A DNA stretch of 64,000 bases from Pseudomonas sp. BP8 (GTDB lineage Bacteria > Pseudomonadota > Gammaproteobacteria > Pseudomonadales > Pseudomonadaceae), in assembly GCF_017875955.1 (NCBI RefSeq), contig NZ_JAGINK010000001.1:3998501-4062500 (forward strand), read 5' to 3'. Shown here piece by piece: positions 18,014-27,150 of this stretch. Every line of letters starts with the position of its first letter. Position 1 is the first letter of the stretch. Below the pieces are notes generated by a model, which saw nothing but the letters and a program-made list of their open reading frames with translations, was not told where the DNA came from and searched no databases. A program made the position numbers and the translations under genes.

Positions 18014-18429
18014 TGCCTACCCATACTCGCGTTCGCATGTTCAACACCAAGGTGACCTACCCCAACCAGTCGCTGGACAACGACCTCTGCCAGGCAGTAC
18101 GCGCTGGCAACACAGTGTATGTGCGGGGCCAGGTCGGGACCGATTTCGAGGGCCGCCTGGTCGGCCTGGGAGACCCGCGCGCGCAAGCCGAGCAGGCGAT
18201 GAAAAACGTCAAGCAACTGCTTGAAGAAGCGGGCTCGGACATGTCGCACATCGTCAAGACCACCACCTATATCACCGACCCGCGCTTCCGCGAGCCGGTG
18301 TACCAGGAAGTCGGCAAGTGGCTCAAGGGGGTGTTCCCGATCTCTACCGGGCTGGTGGTGGCGGGGTTGGCCCAGGCGGAGTGGTTGATGGAGATTGACG
18401 TAATAGCAGTGGTGCCGGATCAGGTGTGA
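18013..18429 (+). CDS. RidA/YjgF/UK114 family protein without the usual catalytic Arg
   Basis: 138 residues, start overlapping the monooxygenase stop by one base. Family features: VYVRGQVGTDFEG, QAEQAMKNVKQLLEEAG, IVKTTTYITDP and a C-terminal EIDVIAV strand. RidA proteins hydrolyse reactive enamine/imine intermediates using an Arg in the segment P-x-R-[ST]. Here the matching segment reads FPISTGLVVAGL, with Ser at the Arg position, so this belongs to a non-RidA subgroup and may bind or process a different intermediate. The coupling to a flavin monooxygenase suggests it works on that enzyme's product. Confidence 0.88.
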   Translation: MPTHTRVRMFNTKVTYPNQSLDNDLCQAVRAGNTVYVRGQVGTDFEGRLVGLGDPRAQAEQAMKNVKQLLEEAGSDMSHIVKTTTYITDPRFREPVYQEVGKWLKGVFPISTGLVVAGLAQAEWLMEIDVIAVVPDQV

Positions 18430-18438
18430 ATTGTGGGG

Positions 18439-18499
18439 TTATCCATTTGATGTGGTGACGCTAGCGGGGGGGGGCTTATCCATTTGATGTGGTGACGCT
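18439..18499 (+). repeat. Two direct 24-base copies of a dispersed motif
   Basis: The same 24 bases, beginning TTATCCATTTGATGTGGTGA, occur at 18439-18462 and 18476-18499, separated by a stretch with nine G. The motif also starts dispersed elements near 27151, 40293 and (inverted) 41345-41364. It marks the edge of a repeat family, not a gene. Confidence 0.75.
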
Positions 18500-18660
18500 T
18501 ATGGCCCCTTCCGCCCTTACGGCCATCCCTTTCAAGGTCTCTGCATTTTTCTGAATTTTTCTTTGGCTTGAGCTCGCCGGGGCCGCTGCGCAGGCCTTGT
18601 GTCGCGAAAGGGGTGCGCAGCGCCCCCGGCATTGCTGGCTTACATGATGAAATCCGAAGG
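18500..18660. repeat. Half of a second REP-type element
   Basis: Contains the arm CCTTGTGTCGCGAAAGGGGT plus GCGCAGCGCCCCCGG and the flank with TTACATGATGAAATCCGAAG. These match one end of the paired elements at 41143-41274 and 46019-46152. The other arm is replaced by unrelated sequence. It lies between convergent operons. Confidence 0.6.
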
Positions 18661-18705
18661 TGACGCAAAACCATATCCTGGGTGCACACTCCACCCCACC
18701 ACCCC

Positions 18706-19611
18706 CTAAAGCCTGGCCAACTCCTCACGGCAAAACTCGACGAACAGCTGCGCCGGCTTGGTCAACTGAACCCGCTTCAAGCGCGCCGCCGCCAGCCCCG
18801 ACAGAGTCACCGGCTCGGCAATATCCACCATCACCAGCCGCTGCCCGTCATAGGTGCATTCCGAATGCGGCCGGGTCACCAGCAGGGAAAAACCAAAGCC
18901 CTGCCCCACCATCCCCCGCACCATCTCGATCGACGGCGAACTGAAGACGATGTTCGGCGTCAGCCCCAGCTCATTGAACAAGCTGACAAAGTAAGTTCGG
19001 CTAGGCGCCACGTCGAGCAGGATCATCGGCTCCGGACACAGGTCGCGCAACGACACCTGCGCCTGCCCGGCAAAGCGGTGTTTCTCCGGCAACAGCACAT
19101 AAGGCTTCTGCGGTGGCATCAACGGTTCGGCCTCAATCGTGCCGTCCAGGTCGTGATCGTAAAGAAACGCCAGATCAAACGTGCCCGCCGTCAGCCCCTG
19201 GATCAACTCCTGCTGCTCGCCATCGCGCAAGCGGATATCAACCCCCGGGTAACGCTCGCGAAAGCCCGCGATCAAGCGCGGCAGATAGAGCGGCGCCACT
19301 GTCTCGAAGCAGCCGATATCGATCTGCCCGGCCACCGTGTCGTTGTCGGCCAGGGCGTTCTGCTCGAACTCGTGCGCCATCTGCAACAGCGACTTGGTCT
19401 TGGCGTAAAAGCGCTTGCCGCTGGGCGTCAGCGAGACACCCTGGGCGTGGTGGCGGATGAACAGTTGCACGCCGAAGCTCTCTTCCAGGCTCTTGATCGC
19501 GGTCGAGATCGACGGCTGGGCAATGTACAGCTGACGCGAAGCCTCAGCGACACTACCGGCCTCCACCGTGGTGACGAAGTACTTCAGTTGACGCAGGGTA
19601 TAGGAAGCCAC
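18706..19611 (-). CDS. LysR-family transcriptional regulator
   Basis: About 301 residues. I chose the GTG at 19611 because AGAGAGG stands five bases before it; another GTG eight codons earlier has no such site. The N-terminal helix-turn-helix is clear (LRQLKYFVTTVEAGSVAEASRQLYIAQPSISTAIKSLEESFG) and is followed by an effector domain of normal length. It lies between the monooxygenase/RidA-like operon (convergent) and an MFS gene (same strand, 119 bases upstream), so it probably controls one or both; the effector is not known. Confidence 0.9.
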   Translation of the reverse strand: MASYTLRQLKYFVTTVEAGSVAEASRQLYIAQPSISTAIKSLEESFGVQLFIRHHAQGVSLTPSGKRFYAKTKSLLQMAHEFEQNALADNDTVAGQIDIGCFETVAPLYLPRLIAGFRERYPGVDIRLRDGEQQELIQGLTAGTFDLAFLYDHDLDGTIEAEPLMPPQKPYVLLPEKHRFAGQAQVSLRDLCPEPMILLDVAPSRTYFVSLFNELGLTPNIVFSSPSIEMVRGMVGQGFGFSLLVTRPHSECTYDGQRLVMVDIAEPVTLSGLAAARLKRVQLTKPAQLFVEFCREELARL

Positions 19612-19730
19612 AGGCACCTCTCTGGCGCCGTTCACGGCGCGCTCGAATTATTCCTGCCACCTTACCTTAGCCCCAGCCTGGCCGGCGGCTGGGCGGAAAA
19701 GGATTTGCCTATGTCCTGATGATAGTTTGC

Positions 19731-20906
19731 CTAGGCTGACCGGCTACGCACCTGACGCAGCACCACCAGTACCAGCACGACGTTGGCCAGCGCCAGCACG
19801 CACAAGGTCGCGAGCACGCCCATCGCGCCAAAATGCTCGAACAGATAGCCACCCACCAGTGGCGTCAGGGCCTGGCCGATCAGCGATGGCCGCGACATGC
19901 GCCCCATCAGCAATACGTACTGGGCCGGCGGCATCAGGGCCAGCGGTAGCAAGCCACGCACGATCGCCCGCAGGCCATTGCCGCAACCAAAGATCAGCAA
20001 CCCGATAGCAGTGACGCCAGGTGCGAAGGCCACCAGCAACAACCCTAGTGCGACCAGGCTCACCGAGATCAGCGCGGTCCAGATCGGATGACGCTTGCCG
20101 GCGATGATCTGCAGAACACGCGACGCCACCTGGCTCGGCCCAAGCATCGCCGCCAGGCCGATTGCGGCAGGTAGCGAGTGGCCGAGGCCCTGAAGCACCG
20201 CCACCAATTGCACCGCCACCGCAGTCATGATGATCGCGCCGAGGGCGAAAATGGCCGTCAACAGCAGATACAGCCGTCGGTCCACCGTGCCGTCCTGATG
20301 GCTGGCGGCACGCTTTGCTGGCTCGCGCTGGCCGCCCTTGGGCAGCACTTTCAGGTACAGCGGTGCTACCACTACCAGCAACACGCAGGCATACGCAACG
20401 CAGGCCTGACGCCAGCCGAAGTGCTCGATAGCCAGGGCCACTGCCGGCCACGACAGGGTCGAGGCAAAGCCCGAGATCAGTATGATACCGGTGATTGCCC
20501 GGCCTGCACCCTCGGCGTAAAGCGCACCCAGGGTAGAAAACAGCGCCTCGTACAAACCCATTGCCATGCCAACGCCGATCACCCCCCAAGCCAGCAGGAA
20601 CAGCGGCAGGCCATGGCTGGTAGCCATGATCAGCAGCCCCAGCGCCACTACCGCACCACTACCGGCCAGCTGCGGCCGACCGCCGTAACGGGCCACCAGT
20701 CGGCTGGACAACGGCGCCAGCAAAGCCGAGACCATCAAGCTTAGCGACAGCGCGCCATAGACCCACTGACTGGCCCAGCCGGTCTCGCGCATGATCGGCT
20801 CGGCCATGACCGCCAGGATGAAGAAAGAACCGCCCCAGACCAGGATCTGCAGCACGCCCAGGCCGACAATGGCCAGGGCTGCGGGGTGTCGAACATCAGT
20901 ATTCAC
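19731..20906 (-). CDS. MFS transporter
   Basis: 391 residues, about 12 hydrophobic helices with the central charged loop (LPKGGQREPAKRAASHQDGTVDRR). MFS motifs: a SSRLVARYGGRPQ loop between TM2 and TM3 and a GVIGVGMAMGLYEALF helix 4. The substrate is unknown. It precedes the LysR gene on the same strand and may serve the nearby catabolic genes. It is divergent from mexE, sharing a 247-base promoter region in which I see no convincing operator. Confidence 0.88.
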   Translation of the reverse strand: MNTDVRHPAALAIVGLGVLQILVWGGSFFILAVMAEPIMRETGWASQWVYGALSLSLMVSALLAPLSSRLVARYGGRPQLAGSGAVVALGLLIMATSHGLPLFLLAWGVIGVGMAMGLYEALFSTLGALYAEGAGRAITGIILISGFASTLSWPAVALAIEHFGWRQACVAYACVLLVVVAPLYLKVLPKGGQREPAKRAASHQDGTVDRRLYLLLTAIFALGAIIMTAVAVQLVAVLQGLGHSLPAAIGLAAMLGPSQVASRVLQIIAGKRHPIWTALISVSLVALGLLLVAFAPGVTAIGLLIFGCGNGLRAIVRGLLPLALMPPAQYVLLMGRMSRPSLIGQALTPLVGGYLFEHFGAMGVLATLCVLALANVVLVLVVLRQVRSRSA

Positions 20907-21153
20907 AGGACAACCTTATCGCGTTGAAAGTAGCTGTCGCGCAGAGAACAAACCCCGCAAGTGCGCTGCATGCAATTAAGTCAGCCCGCGCACTACAGAA
21001 GCCTCTTCGCAGCCGCTGCCAATCATGCCCATTATCGATGAGCAATCCCCACCTATCATTCTGCGTGATAATAACCTTCGCCTCATTCGATTCGTTCCTT
21101 GCGCGCGCGCCGAGCAGAATCCGCCCACTATCCATACATTGGCGGATTTCTCC

Positions 21154-22395
21154 ATGGAACAATCACTCAAACCCTTGCGCTATCCCCTCGCTGCCTTGGC
21201 AGTGCTGGTGATCGCTGCCTGCGGTAAAACCCCCGATGTCGCACAGGCGCCCGCCGCGCCCAAGGTGACCGTAGCCAAAGTGATCGAGCAACCGATCAAC
21301 GAATGGGACGAGTTCACCGGTCGCCTTGAAGCCCCAGAAACCGTCGAGGTGCGGCCGCGCGTCTCCGGCCAGATCGACCTGGTCGGCTTCACCGAAGGCG
21401 CCAAGGTGAACAAGGGCGACCTGTTGTTCCAGATCGATCCACGCCCGTTCCAGGCTGAGGTCCGCCGCCTCGAAGCACAAGTGCAACAAGCCCGCGCCAC
21501 CGCCGTGCGCAGCGAAAACGAAGCTCGCCGCGGTGAGCGCCTACGCGACAGCAATGCTATATCCGCCGAGCTGGCCGAGTCGCGCAGCAGCGCCGCCACC
21601 GAAGCCCGCGCGGGAGTCGCGGCGATCCAGGCGCAACTGGACCTCGCCCGTCTCAACCTGAGCTTCACCCGCGTCACCGCGCCGATCAGCGGCCGCGTCA
21701 GCCGTGCCGAGTTCACCGCAGGCAACATCGTCACCGCCGACGTCACGCCGCTGACCTCGGTGGTCTCCACCGACAAGGTCTACGCCTATTTCGATGCCGA
21801 CGAGCGGGTCTACCTCAAGTACAGCCAACTGGCTCGCGACGGCCAACGCGGCCAGAGCACCCCGGTGTACCTGGGCCTGAGCAACGAAACCGGCAACCCG
21901 CACCTGGGCCAGATGAATTTCGTCGACAACCAGGTCAACCCGCGCACCGGTACCATCCGCGGCCGCGCCGTGTTCGACAACCGCGATGGCCAGTTCACCC
22001 CCGGCCTGTATGCCCGCCTCAAGCTGGTCGGCAGCGCCACCTACGACGCCGTGCTGATCAACGACGAAGCGGTCGGCACCGACCTTGGCAAGAAGTTCGT
22101 GCTGGTCATGGACAAGGACAACAAGGCTGCCTACCGCGCCGTCGAGCTGGGGCCAAAACTCGAAGGCCTGCGCATCGTCCGTAGCGGCCTGGCCAAGGAA
22201 GACCGCATCGTGGTCAAGGGCCTGCAACGGGTGCGCCCTGGCTCGCCGGTAACGCCTGAAGAAACGGCCATGGCCAGCGAGCAGACCCTCGCCACCCTCG
22301 ACCGTCAGCGCCAGGCCCTCGAGGCCAGCAACCCGGCGCCGAGCGTGGCCGGCACCAGTGTCAAAGTCGCCAGTGCCCAGGCACCGCGCGGTTAA
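21154..22395 (+). CDS. mexE: RND efflux periplasmic adaptor, MexE type
   Basis: 413 residues from the ATG at 21154; the longer upstream frame is not signal-like. The N-terminus is a lipoprotein signal (LAALAVLVIAACGK, lipid-modified Cys). Then come barrel-sandwich halves (VEVRPRVSGQIDLVGFTEGAKVNKGDLLFQIDPRPF), a coiled-coil hairpin (~95-160), LNLSFTRVTAPISGRVSRAEF and a C-terminal membrane-proximal domain. It links the inner pump to the outer channel. First gene of mexE-mexF-oprN, 12 bases before mexF. No mexT-type regulator is adjacent. Confidence 0.93.
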   Translation: MEQSLKPLRYPLAALAVLVIAACGKTPDVAQAPAAPKVTVAKVIEQPINEWDEFTGRLEAPETVEVRPRVSGQIDLVGFTEGAKVNKGDLLFQIDPRPFQAEVRRLEAQVQQARATAVRSENEARRGERLRDSNAISAELAESRSSAATEARAGVAAIQAQLDLARLNLSFTRVTAPISGRVSRAEFTAGNIVTADVTPLTSVVSTDKVYAYFDADERVYLKYSQLARDGQRGQSTPVYLGLSNETGNPHLGQMNFVDNQVNPRTGTIRGRAVFDNRDGQFTPGLYARLKLVGSATYDAVLINDEAVGTDLGKKFVLVMDKDNKAAYRAVELGPKLEGLRIVRSGLAKEDRIVVKGLQRVRPGSPVTPEETAMASEQTLATLDRQRQALEASNPAPSVAGTSVKVASAQAPRG

Positions 22396-22407
22396 GGGAA
22401 AACACCG

Positions 22408-25400
22408 ATGAACTTCTCGAAATTCTTCATCACACGGCCGATCTTTGCCGCCGTGCTCTCGCTGATTCTGCTGATTGCCGGCTCCATCTCGCTGTTCCAG
22501 CTGCCGATCAGTGAGTACCCGGAAGTGGTCCCGCCAACCGTGGTGGTGCGCGCCAACTTCCCCGGCGCCAACCCCAAGGTCATCGGTGAAACGGTTGCCG
22601 CGCCGCTGGAGCAGGCCATTACCGGTGTCGAGAACATGCTGTACATGTCCTCGCAATCCACCGCCGACGGTAAGGTGACGCTGACCATTACCTTCGCCCT
22701 GGGCACTGACCTGGACAACGCGCAGGTGCAGGTACAGAACCGCGTGACCCGCACCCAGCCCAAACTGCCGGAAGAAGTCACGCGTATCGGTATCACCGTT
22801 GACAAGGCCTCGCCCGACCTGACTATGGTCGTGCACCTGACCTCGCCAGACCAACGCTACGACATGCTTTACCTGTCCAACTACGCCATCCTCAATATCA
22901 AGGATGAACTGGCGCGACTGAACGGCGTTGGCGACGTACAGCTGTTCGGCATGGGCGACTATTCGCTGCGGGTCTGGATCGACCCGAACAAGACCGCTTC
23001 GCGCAACCTGACCGCCACGGACGTGGTCACCGCCATTCGTGAGCAGAACCGCCAGGTGGCTGCAGGGCAACTGGGCGCACCGCCCGCCCCCGGCTCGACC
23101 AGCTTCCAGCTGTCGATCAACACCCAGGGGCGGCTGGTCAATGAAGAAGAGTTCGAGAACATCATCATCCGCGCAGGCGCCGATGGCGAGATTACCCGCC
23201 TGAAGGACGTTGCCCGAATCGAGCTCGGTTCCAGCCAATACGCGCTGCGCTCGCTGCTCAACAACCAGCCGGCAGTGGCCCTGCCGATCTTCCAACGCCC
23301 CGGCTCGAATGCCATCCAGATCTCCGATGACGTCCGGGCGAAAATGACCGAGCTGAAGAAGAGCTTCCCGGAAGGCATGGACTTCAGCATTGCCTACGAC
23401 CCTACGGTGTTCGTCCGTGGCTCGATCGAGGCCGTGGTGCACACCCTGTTCGAAGCGCTGATCCTGGTCGTATTGGTTGTCATCCTGTTCCTGCAGACCT
23501 GGCGCGCGTCGATCATTCCGCTGCTGGCGGTCCCCGTTTCGCTGATCGGCACCTTTGCCGTGATGCACCTGTTCGGCTTCTCACTCAACGCGCTGTCACT
23601 GTTTGGCCTGGTCCTGGCAATCGGTATCGTGGTTGATGACGCCATTGTCGTGGTGGAGAACGTCGAACGTAACATCGGCCTGGGCCTGAAGCCGCTCGAG
23701 GCGACCCAGAAGGCCATGAGCGAAGTGACCGGGCCGATCATCGCTACTGCGTTGGTGCTGTGTGCCGTATTCGTCCCGGCGGCGTTCATCTCTGGCCTTA
23801 CCGGTCAGTTCTACAAGCAGTTCGCCCTGACCATCGCCATCTCGACGGTAATCTCGGCGTTCAACTCGCTGACCCTGTCGCCCGCGCTGGCCGCCGTTCT
23901 GCTCAAGGAACACCACGCGCCCAAGGACCGCTTCTCGCGCCTGCTCGAACGCTTGCTCGGCAGCTGGTTGTTCGCGCCCTTCAACCGCTTCTTCGAGCGC
24001 GCCAGCAATAGCTATGTCGGCGGGGTAAGCCGGGTTATCCGTTCCAGCGGCATCGCCTTGTTCGTCTATGCCGGGTTGATGGTGCTCACCTACCTCGGCT
24101 TCTCGTCGACGCCCACCGGGTTCGTCCCACCGCAGGATAAACAGTACCTGGTGGCCTTTGCCCAACTGCCGGATGCGGCCAGCCTGGACCGTACCGAAGC
24201 GGTCATCAAACGCATGGGCGAGTTTGCCAAGGAGCAGCCTGGCGTTGCCGACTCGATCGCCTTCCCGGGCCTGTCGATCAACGGCTTCACCAACAGCCCC
24301 AACAGCGGCATTGTGTTCACTACCCTCAAGCCGTTCGATGAGCGCAAGGACCCAAGCCAGTCAGCAGCGGCCATCGCCGCCGCGCTGAACGCCAAGTTCG
24401 CTGATATCCAGGACGCCTACATCGCGATCTTCCCACCGCCACCGGTACAAGGCCTGGGCACCATCGGCGGCTTCCGCCTGCAGATCGAAGACCGCGGCAA
24501 CCTGGGCTACGAGGCGCTGTACCAGGAAACCCAGAACATCATCGCCAAGAGCCACAACGTGCCTGAACTGGCCGGCCTGTTCACCAGCTATCAGGTCAAC
24601 GTGCCGCAGGTCGATGCCGCCATCGACCGGGAAAAAGCCAAGACCCATGGCGTGGCCATCAACGATATCTTCGATACCCTGCAGATCTACCTGGGCTCGT
24701 TGTACACCAACGACTTCAATCGCTTTGGCCGGACCTACCAGGTCAACGTCCAGGCTGAACAGCAGTTCCGCCTCGACGCCGAACAGATTGGCCAGCTGAA
24801 GGTGCGCAACAACCTTGGCGAAATGATCCCGCTGGCGACCTTCCTCAAGGTCAGCGACACCTCGGGGCCGGACCGGGTCATGCACTACAACGGCTTCATC
24901 ACGGCCGAAATCAATGGTGCCGCAGCACCCGGCTACAGCTCCGGACAGGCCGAGGCTGCCATCGAGAAGCTGCTCGAGGCTGAACTGCCTAACGGCATGA
25001 CCTACGAGTGGACCGACCTGACCTACCAGCAGATCCTCTCCGGCAACACCGCGCTGCTGGTGTTCCCGCTCTGCGTACTGCTGGCGTTCCTGGTGCTGGC
25101 AGCGCAGTACGAGAGCTGGAGCTTGCCATTGGCGGTGATCCTGATCGTGCCGATGACCCTGCTCTCAGCCATTACCGGGGTGATCCTGTCGGGGAGCGAC
25201 AACAACATCTTCACCCAGATCGGCTTGATCGTCCTGGTGGGCCTGGCGTGCAAGAACGCCATCCTGATCGTCGAGTTCGCCAAGGACAAACAGACCGAGG
25301 GCCTCGATCCGCTGGCCGCAGTACTGGAAGCCTGCCGCCTGCGCCTGCGGCCGATCCTGATGACCTCGATCGCCTTCATCATGGGTGTGGTACCGCTGGT

Positions 25401-25587
25401 GTTCTCGTCCGGTGCCGGTAGCGAGATGCGCCATGCCATGGGTGTCGCGGTGTTCTCCGGGATGATCGGCGTGACCGTGTTCGGCCTGTTCCTGACCCCG
25501 GTGTTCTTCTTCCTGATCCGCCGTTTCGTCGAACGTCGCCAGGCCCGCAAGGCCGCGCACGCCAAGCCGCTGGAGAACCACGCATGA
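22408..25587 (+). CDS. mexF: RND multidrug efflux pump, MexF type
   Basis: 1059 residues, the normal length of an inner-membrane RND pump. It starts MNFSKFFITRPIFAAVLSLI, as the MexF subgroup does. TM4 carries the proton-relay acids (GLVLAIGIVVDDAIVVVENVER, two adjacent Asp) and TM10 the matching Lys (GLACKNAILIVEFAKD). Two large periplasmic loops form the porter and docking domains. Related pumps expel chloramphenicol, fluoroquinolones and trimethoprim. Its stop overlaps the oprN start by four bases (ATGA). Confidence 0.96.
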   Translation: MNFSKFFITRPIFAAVLSLILLIAGSISLFQLPISEYPEVVPPTVVVRANFPGANPKVIGETVAAPLEQAITGVENMLYMSSQSTADGKVTLTITFALGTDLDNAQVQVQNRVTRTQPKLPEEVTRIGITVDKASPDLTMVVHLTSPDQRYDMLYLSNYAILNIKDELARLNGVGDVQLFGMGDYSLRVWIDPNKTASRNLTATDVVTAIREQNRQVAAGQLGAPPAPGSTSFQLSINTQGRLVNEEEFENIIIRAGADGEITRLKDVARIELGSSQYALRSLLNNQPAVALPIFQRPGSNAIQISDDVRAKMTELKKSFPEGMDFSIAYDPTVFVRGSIEAVVHTLFEALILVVLVVILFLQTWRASIIPLLAVPVSLIGTFAVMHLFGFSLNALSLFGLVLAIGIVVDDAIVVVENVERNIGLGLKPLEATQKAMSEVTGPIIATALVLCAVFVPAAFISGLTGQFYKQFALTIAISTVISAFNSLTLSPALAAVLLKEHHAPKDRFSRLLERLLGSWLFAPFNRFFERASNSYVGGVSRVIRSSGIALFVYAGLMVLTYLGFSSTPTGFVPPQDKQYLVAFAQLPDAASLDRTEAVIKRMGEFAKEQPGVADSIAFPGLSINGFTNSPNSGIVFTTLKPFDERKDPSQSAAAIAAALNAKFADIQDAYIAIFPPPPVQGLGTIGGFRLQIEDRGNLGYEALYQETQNIIAKSHNVPELAGLFTSYQVNVPQVDAAIDREKAKTHGVAINDIFDTLQIYLGSLYTNDFNRFGRTYQVNVQAEQQFRLDAEQIGQLKVRNNLGEMIPLATFLKVSDTSGPDRVMHYNGFITAEINGAAAPGYSSGQAEAAIEKLLEAELPNGMTYEWTDLTYQQILSGNTALLVFPLCVLLAFLVLAAQYESWSLPLAVILIVPMTLLSAITGVILSGSDNNIFTQIGLIVLVGLACKNAILIVEFAKDKQTEGLDPLAAVLEACRLRLRPILMTSIAFIMGVVPLVFSSGAGSEMRHAMGVAVFSGMIGVTVFGLFLTPVFFFLIRRFVERRQARKAAHAKPLENHA

Positions 25588-26999
25588 ACCTGCTCAAACC
25601 CTTGACGCCGAGCCTGCTCGCGCTGGCCCTGGCGGCCTGCGCGGTGGGCCCGGACTACCAGGCACCGGCCACTGCGCCGGCCCACCTGGACAACGAGCAG
25701 CAGGCCAATGCGTTCGACCGCAGCCGCTTTGAAAGCGTGTGGTGGAAGCAGTTCGACGACCCTGCGCTGAACCAGCTGGTGCAGGCCTCGCTTGAAGGCA
25801 ACCGTGACCTGCGCGTGGCGTTTGCCCGGCTCAAGGCGGCCCGTTCGATCCGCGAGGATGCCGAGAACGACACCTTGCCAGTGGTCAGCAGCCGCGCCAG
25901 CAGTGACCTCGGCAAGGGCCAGATCCCTGGCCAGACCGAACGCCGGGTCAACAGCGAGCGTTATGACCTGGGCCTGGACATGGCCTGGGAGCTCGACCTG
26001 TTCGGCCGTATCCAGCGCCAGATCGAGGCGAGCGAGGCGCAAGAGGCCGCGGCCCAAGCCGACCTGCAACAGCTGCAGGTCAGCCTGATTGCCGAGTTGG
26101 TGGATGCCTATGGCCAACTGCGCGGTGCACAACTGCGCGAGAAGATCGCCTTGGCCAACCTCAAGACCCAGCAAGACTCGCGCAGCATCACCGAGACCCT
26201 GCGCGATGCGGGCGTGGGCAACGAGCTCGACGTGGTCCGCGCCGATGCCCGCCTGGCGGCGGTGGAAGCGACAGTGCCGCAGTTGCAGGCTGAACAGGTA
26301 CGCGCCCGCAACCGCATCGCCACCTTGCTTGGGCAACGTCCCGACGCGCTCAGCGTCGACCTGTCGCCCAAGCAGTTGCCTGCGATTGTCAAGGCGCTGC
26401 CGGTGGGTGATCCAGGTGAGCTGTTGCGCCGTCGCCCAGACGTGCGCAGTGCTGAACGGCAGTTGGCGGCGGCCACAGCCAATGTCGGCGTAGCGACGGC
26501 TGACCTGTTCCCGCGGGTCAGCCTGAGCGGCTTCCTCGGCTTTACTGCAGCGCGCGGCTCGCAGCTCGGTTCGTCCGCCGCCAATGCCTGGGCGCTTGGC
26601 CCGAGCATCACCTGGGCGGCGTTCGACCTGGGTAGCGTGCGCGCCCGCTTGCGCGGGGCCAAGGCGGATGCCGAAGGGGCCTTGGCGAGCTATGAGCAGC
26701 AAGTGCTGCTGGCGCTGGAAGAATCGTCGAATGCCTTCAGTGATTACGGCAAGCGCCAGCAGCGTTTGCTGGCCCTGATGCGCCAGAGCGATGCCAGTCG
26801 CAGGGCTGCTGAGTTGGCCTCGGTTCGCTATCGCGAAGGGACGGTGGATTATCTGGTGTTGCTCGATGCCGAGCGCGAGCGGCTGAGTGCCGAGGATGCC
26901 CAGGCGCAAGGCGAGGTGGAGTTGTATCGCGGCATTGTTGCGATCTACAAGGCTCTGGGTGGCGGCTGGCAGCCTGAGACGGTTGCTAGCGCGAGGTAA
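25584..26999 (+). CDS. oprN: Outer-membrane efflux channel, OprN type
   Basis: 471 residues, TolC/OprM-like lipoprotein: LALALAACAVGPDY gives the lipobox and the standard CAVGPDY start. Two repeats of the outer membrane efflux domain follow, with long helices (~60-200 and ~270-450) and the typical WWKQFDDPALNQLV, LGQRPDALS, RRRPDVRSAERQLAAATANVGVATADLFPRVSL segments. It completes the MexEF-OprN tripartite pump. Overlaps mexF by four bases. Confidence 0.95.
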   Translation: MNLLKPLTPSLLALALAACAVGPDYQAPATAPAHLDNEQQANAFDRSRFESVWWKQFDDPALNQLVQASLEGNRDLRVAFARLKAARSIREDAENDTLPVVSSRASSDLGKGQIPGQTERRVNSERYDLGLDMAWELDLFGRIQRQIEASEAQEAAAQADLQQLQVSLIAELVDAYGQLRGAQLREKIALANLKTQQDSRSITETLRDAGVGNELDVVRADARLAAVEATVPQLQAEQVRARNRIATLLGQRPDALSVDLSPKQLPAIVKALPVGDPGELLRRRPDVRSAERQLAAATANVGVATADLFPRVSLSGFLGFTAARGSQLGSSAANAWALGPSITWAAFDLGSVRARLRGAKADAEGALASYEQQVLLALEESSNAFSDYGKRQQRLLALMRQSDASRRAAELASVRYREGTVDYLVLLDAERERLSAEDAQAQGEVELYRGIVAIYKALGGGWQPETVASAR

Positions 27000-27052
27000 T
27001 TCGGCGCGACGGTTTCAACGACTCCTTTGGTTGGCTCCTCCCCCAACCGTTT

Positions 27053-27086
27053 GCCCCGCTGGCGTTGGCCTGCGGGGCTTTTTTTT
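27053..27086 (+). terminator. Rho-independent terminator of mexEF-oprN
   Basis: Stem GCCCCGC (27053-27059) and GCGGGGC (27072-27078) with a 12-base loop, followed by eight T. It starts 53 bases after the oprN stop. Confidence 0.85.
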
Positions 27087-27150
27087 GGGGTTTTTACTGA
27101 CTGTTGGGGGGATCTGTCGGCTGGGCTGGGCTTGCTTTGGCATTGGGGGC

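Noticed and set aside
21010..21090. MexT-like nod box in the mexE upstream region
   Set aside because: ATCA and TCGAT words are present but the spacing does not fit ATCA-N5-GTCGAT-N4-ACYAT, so I do not claim it.
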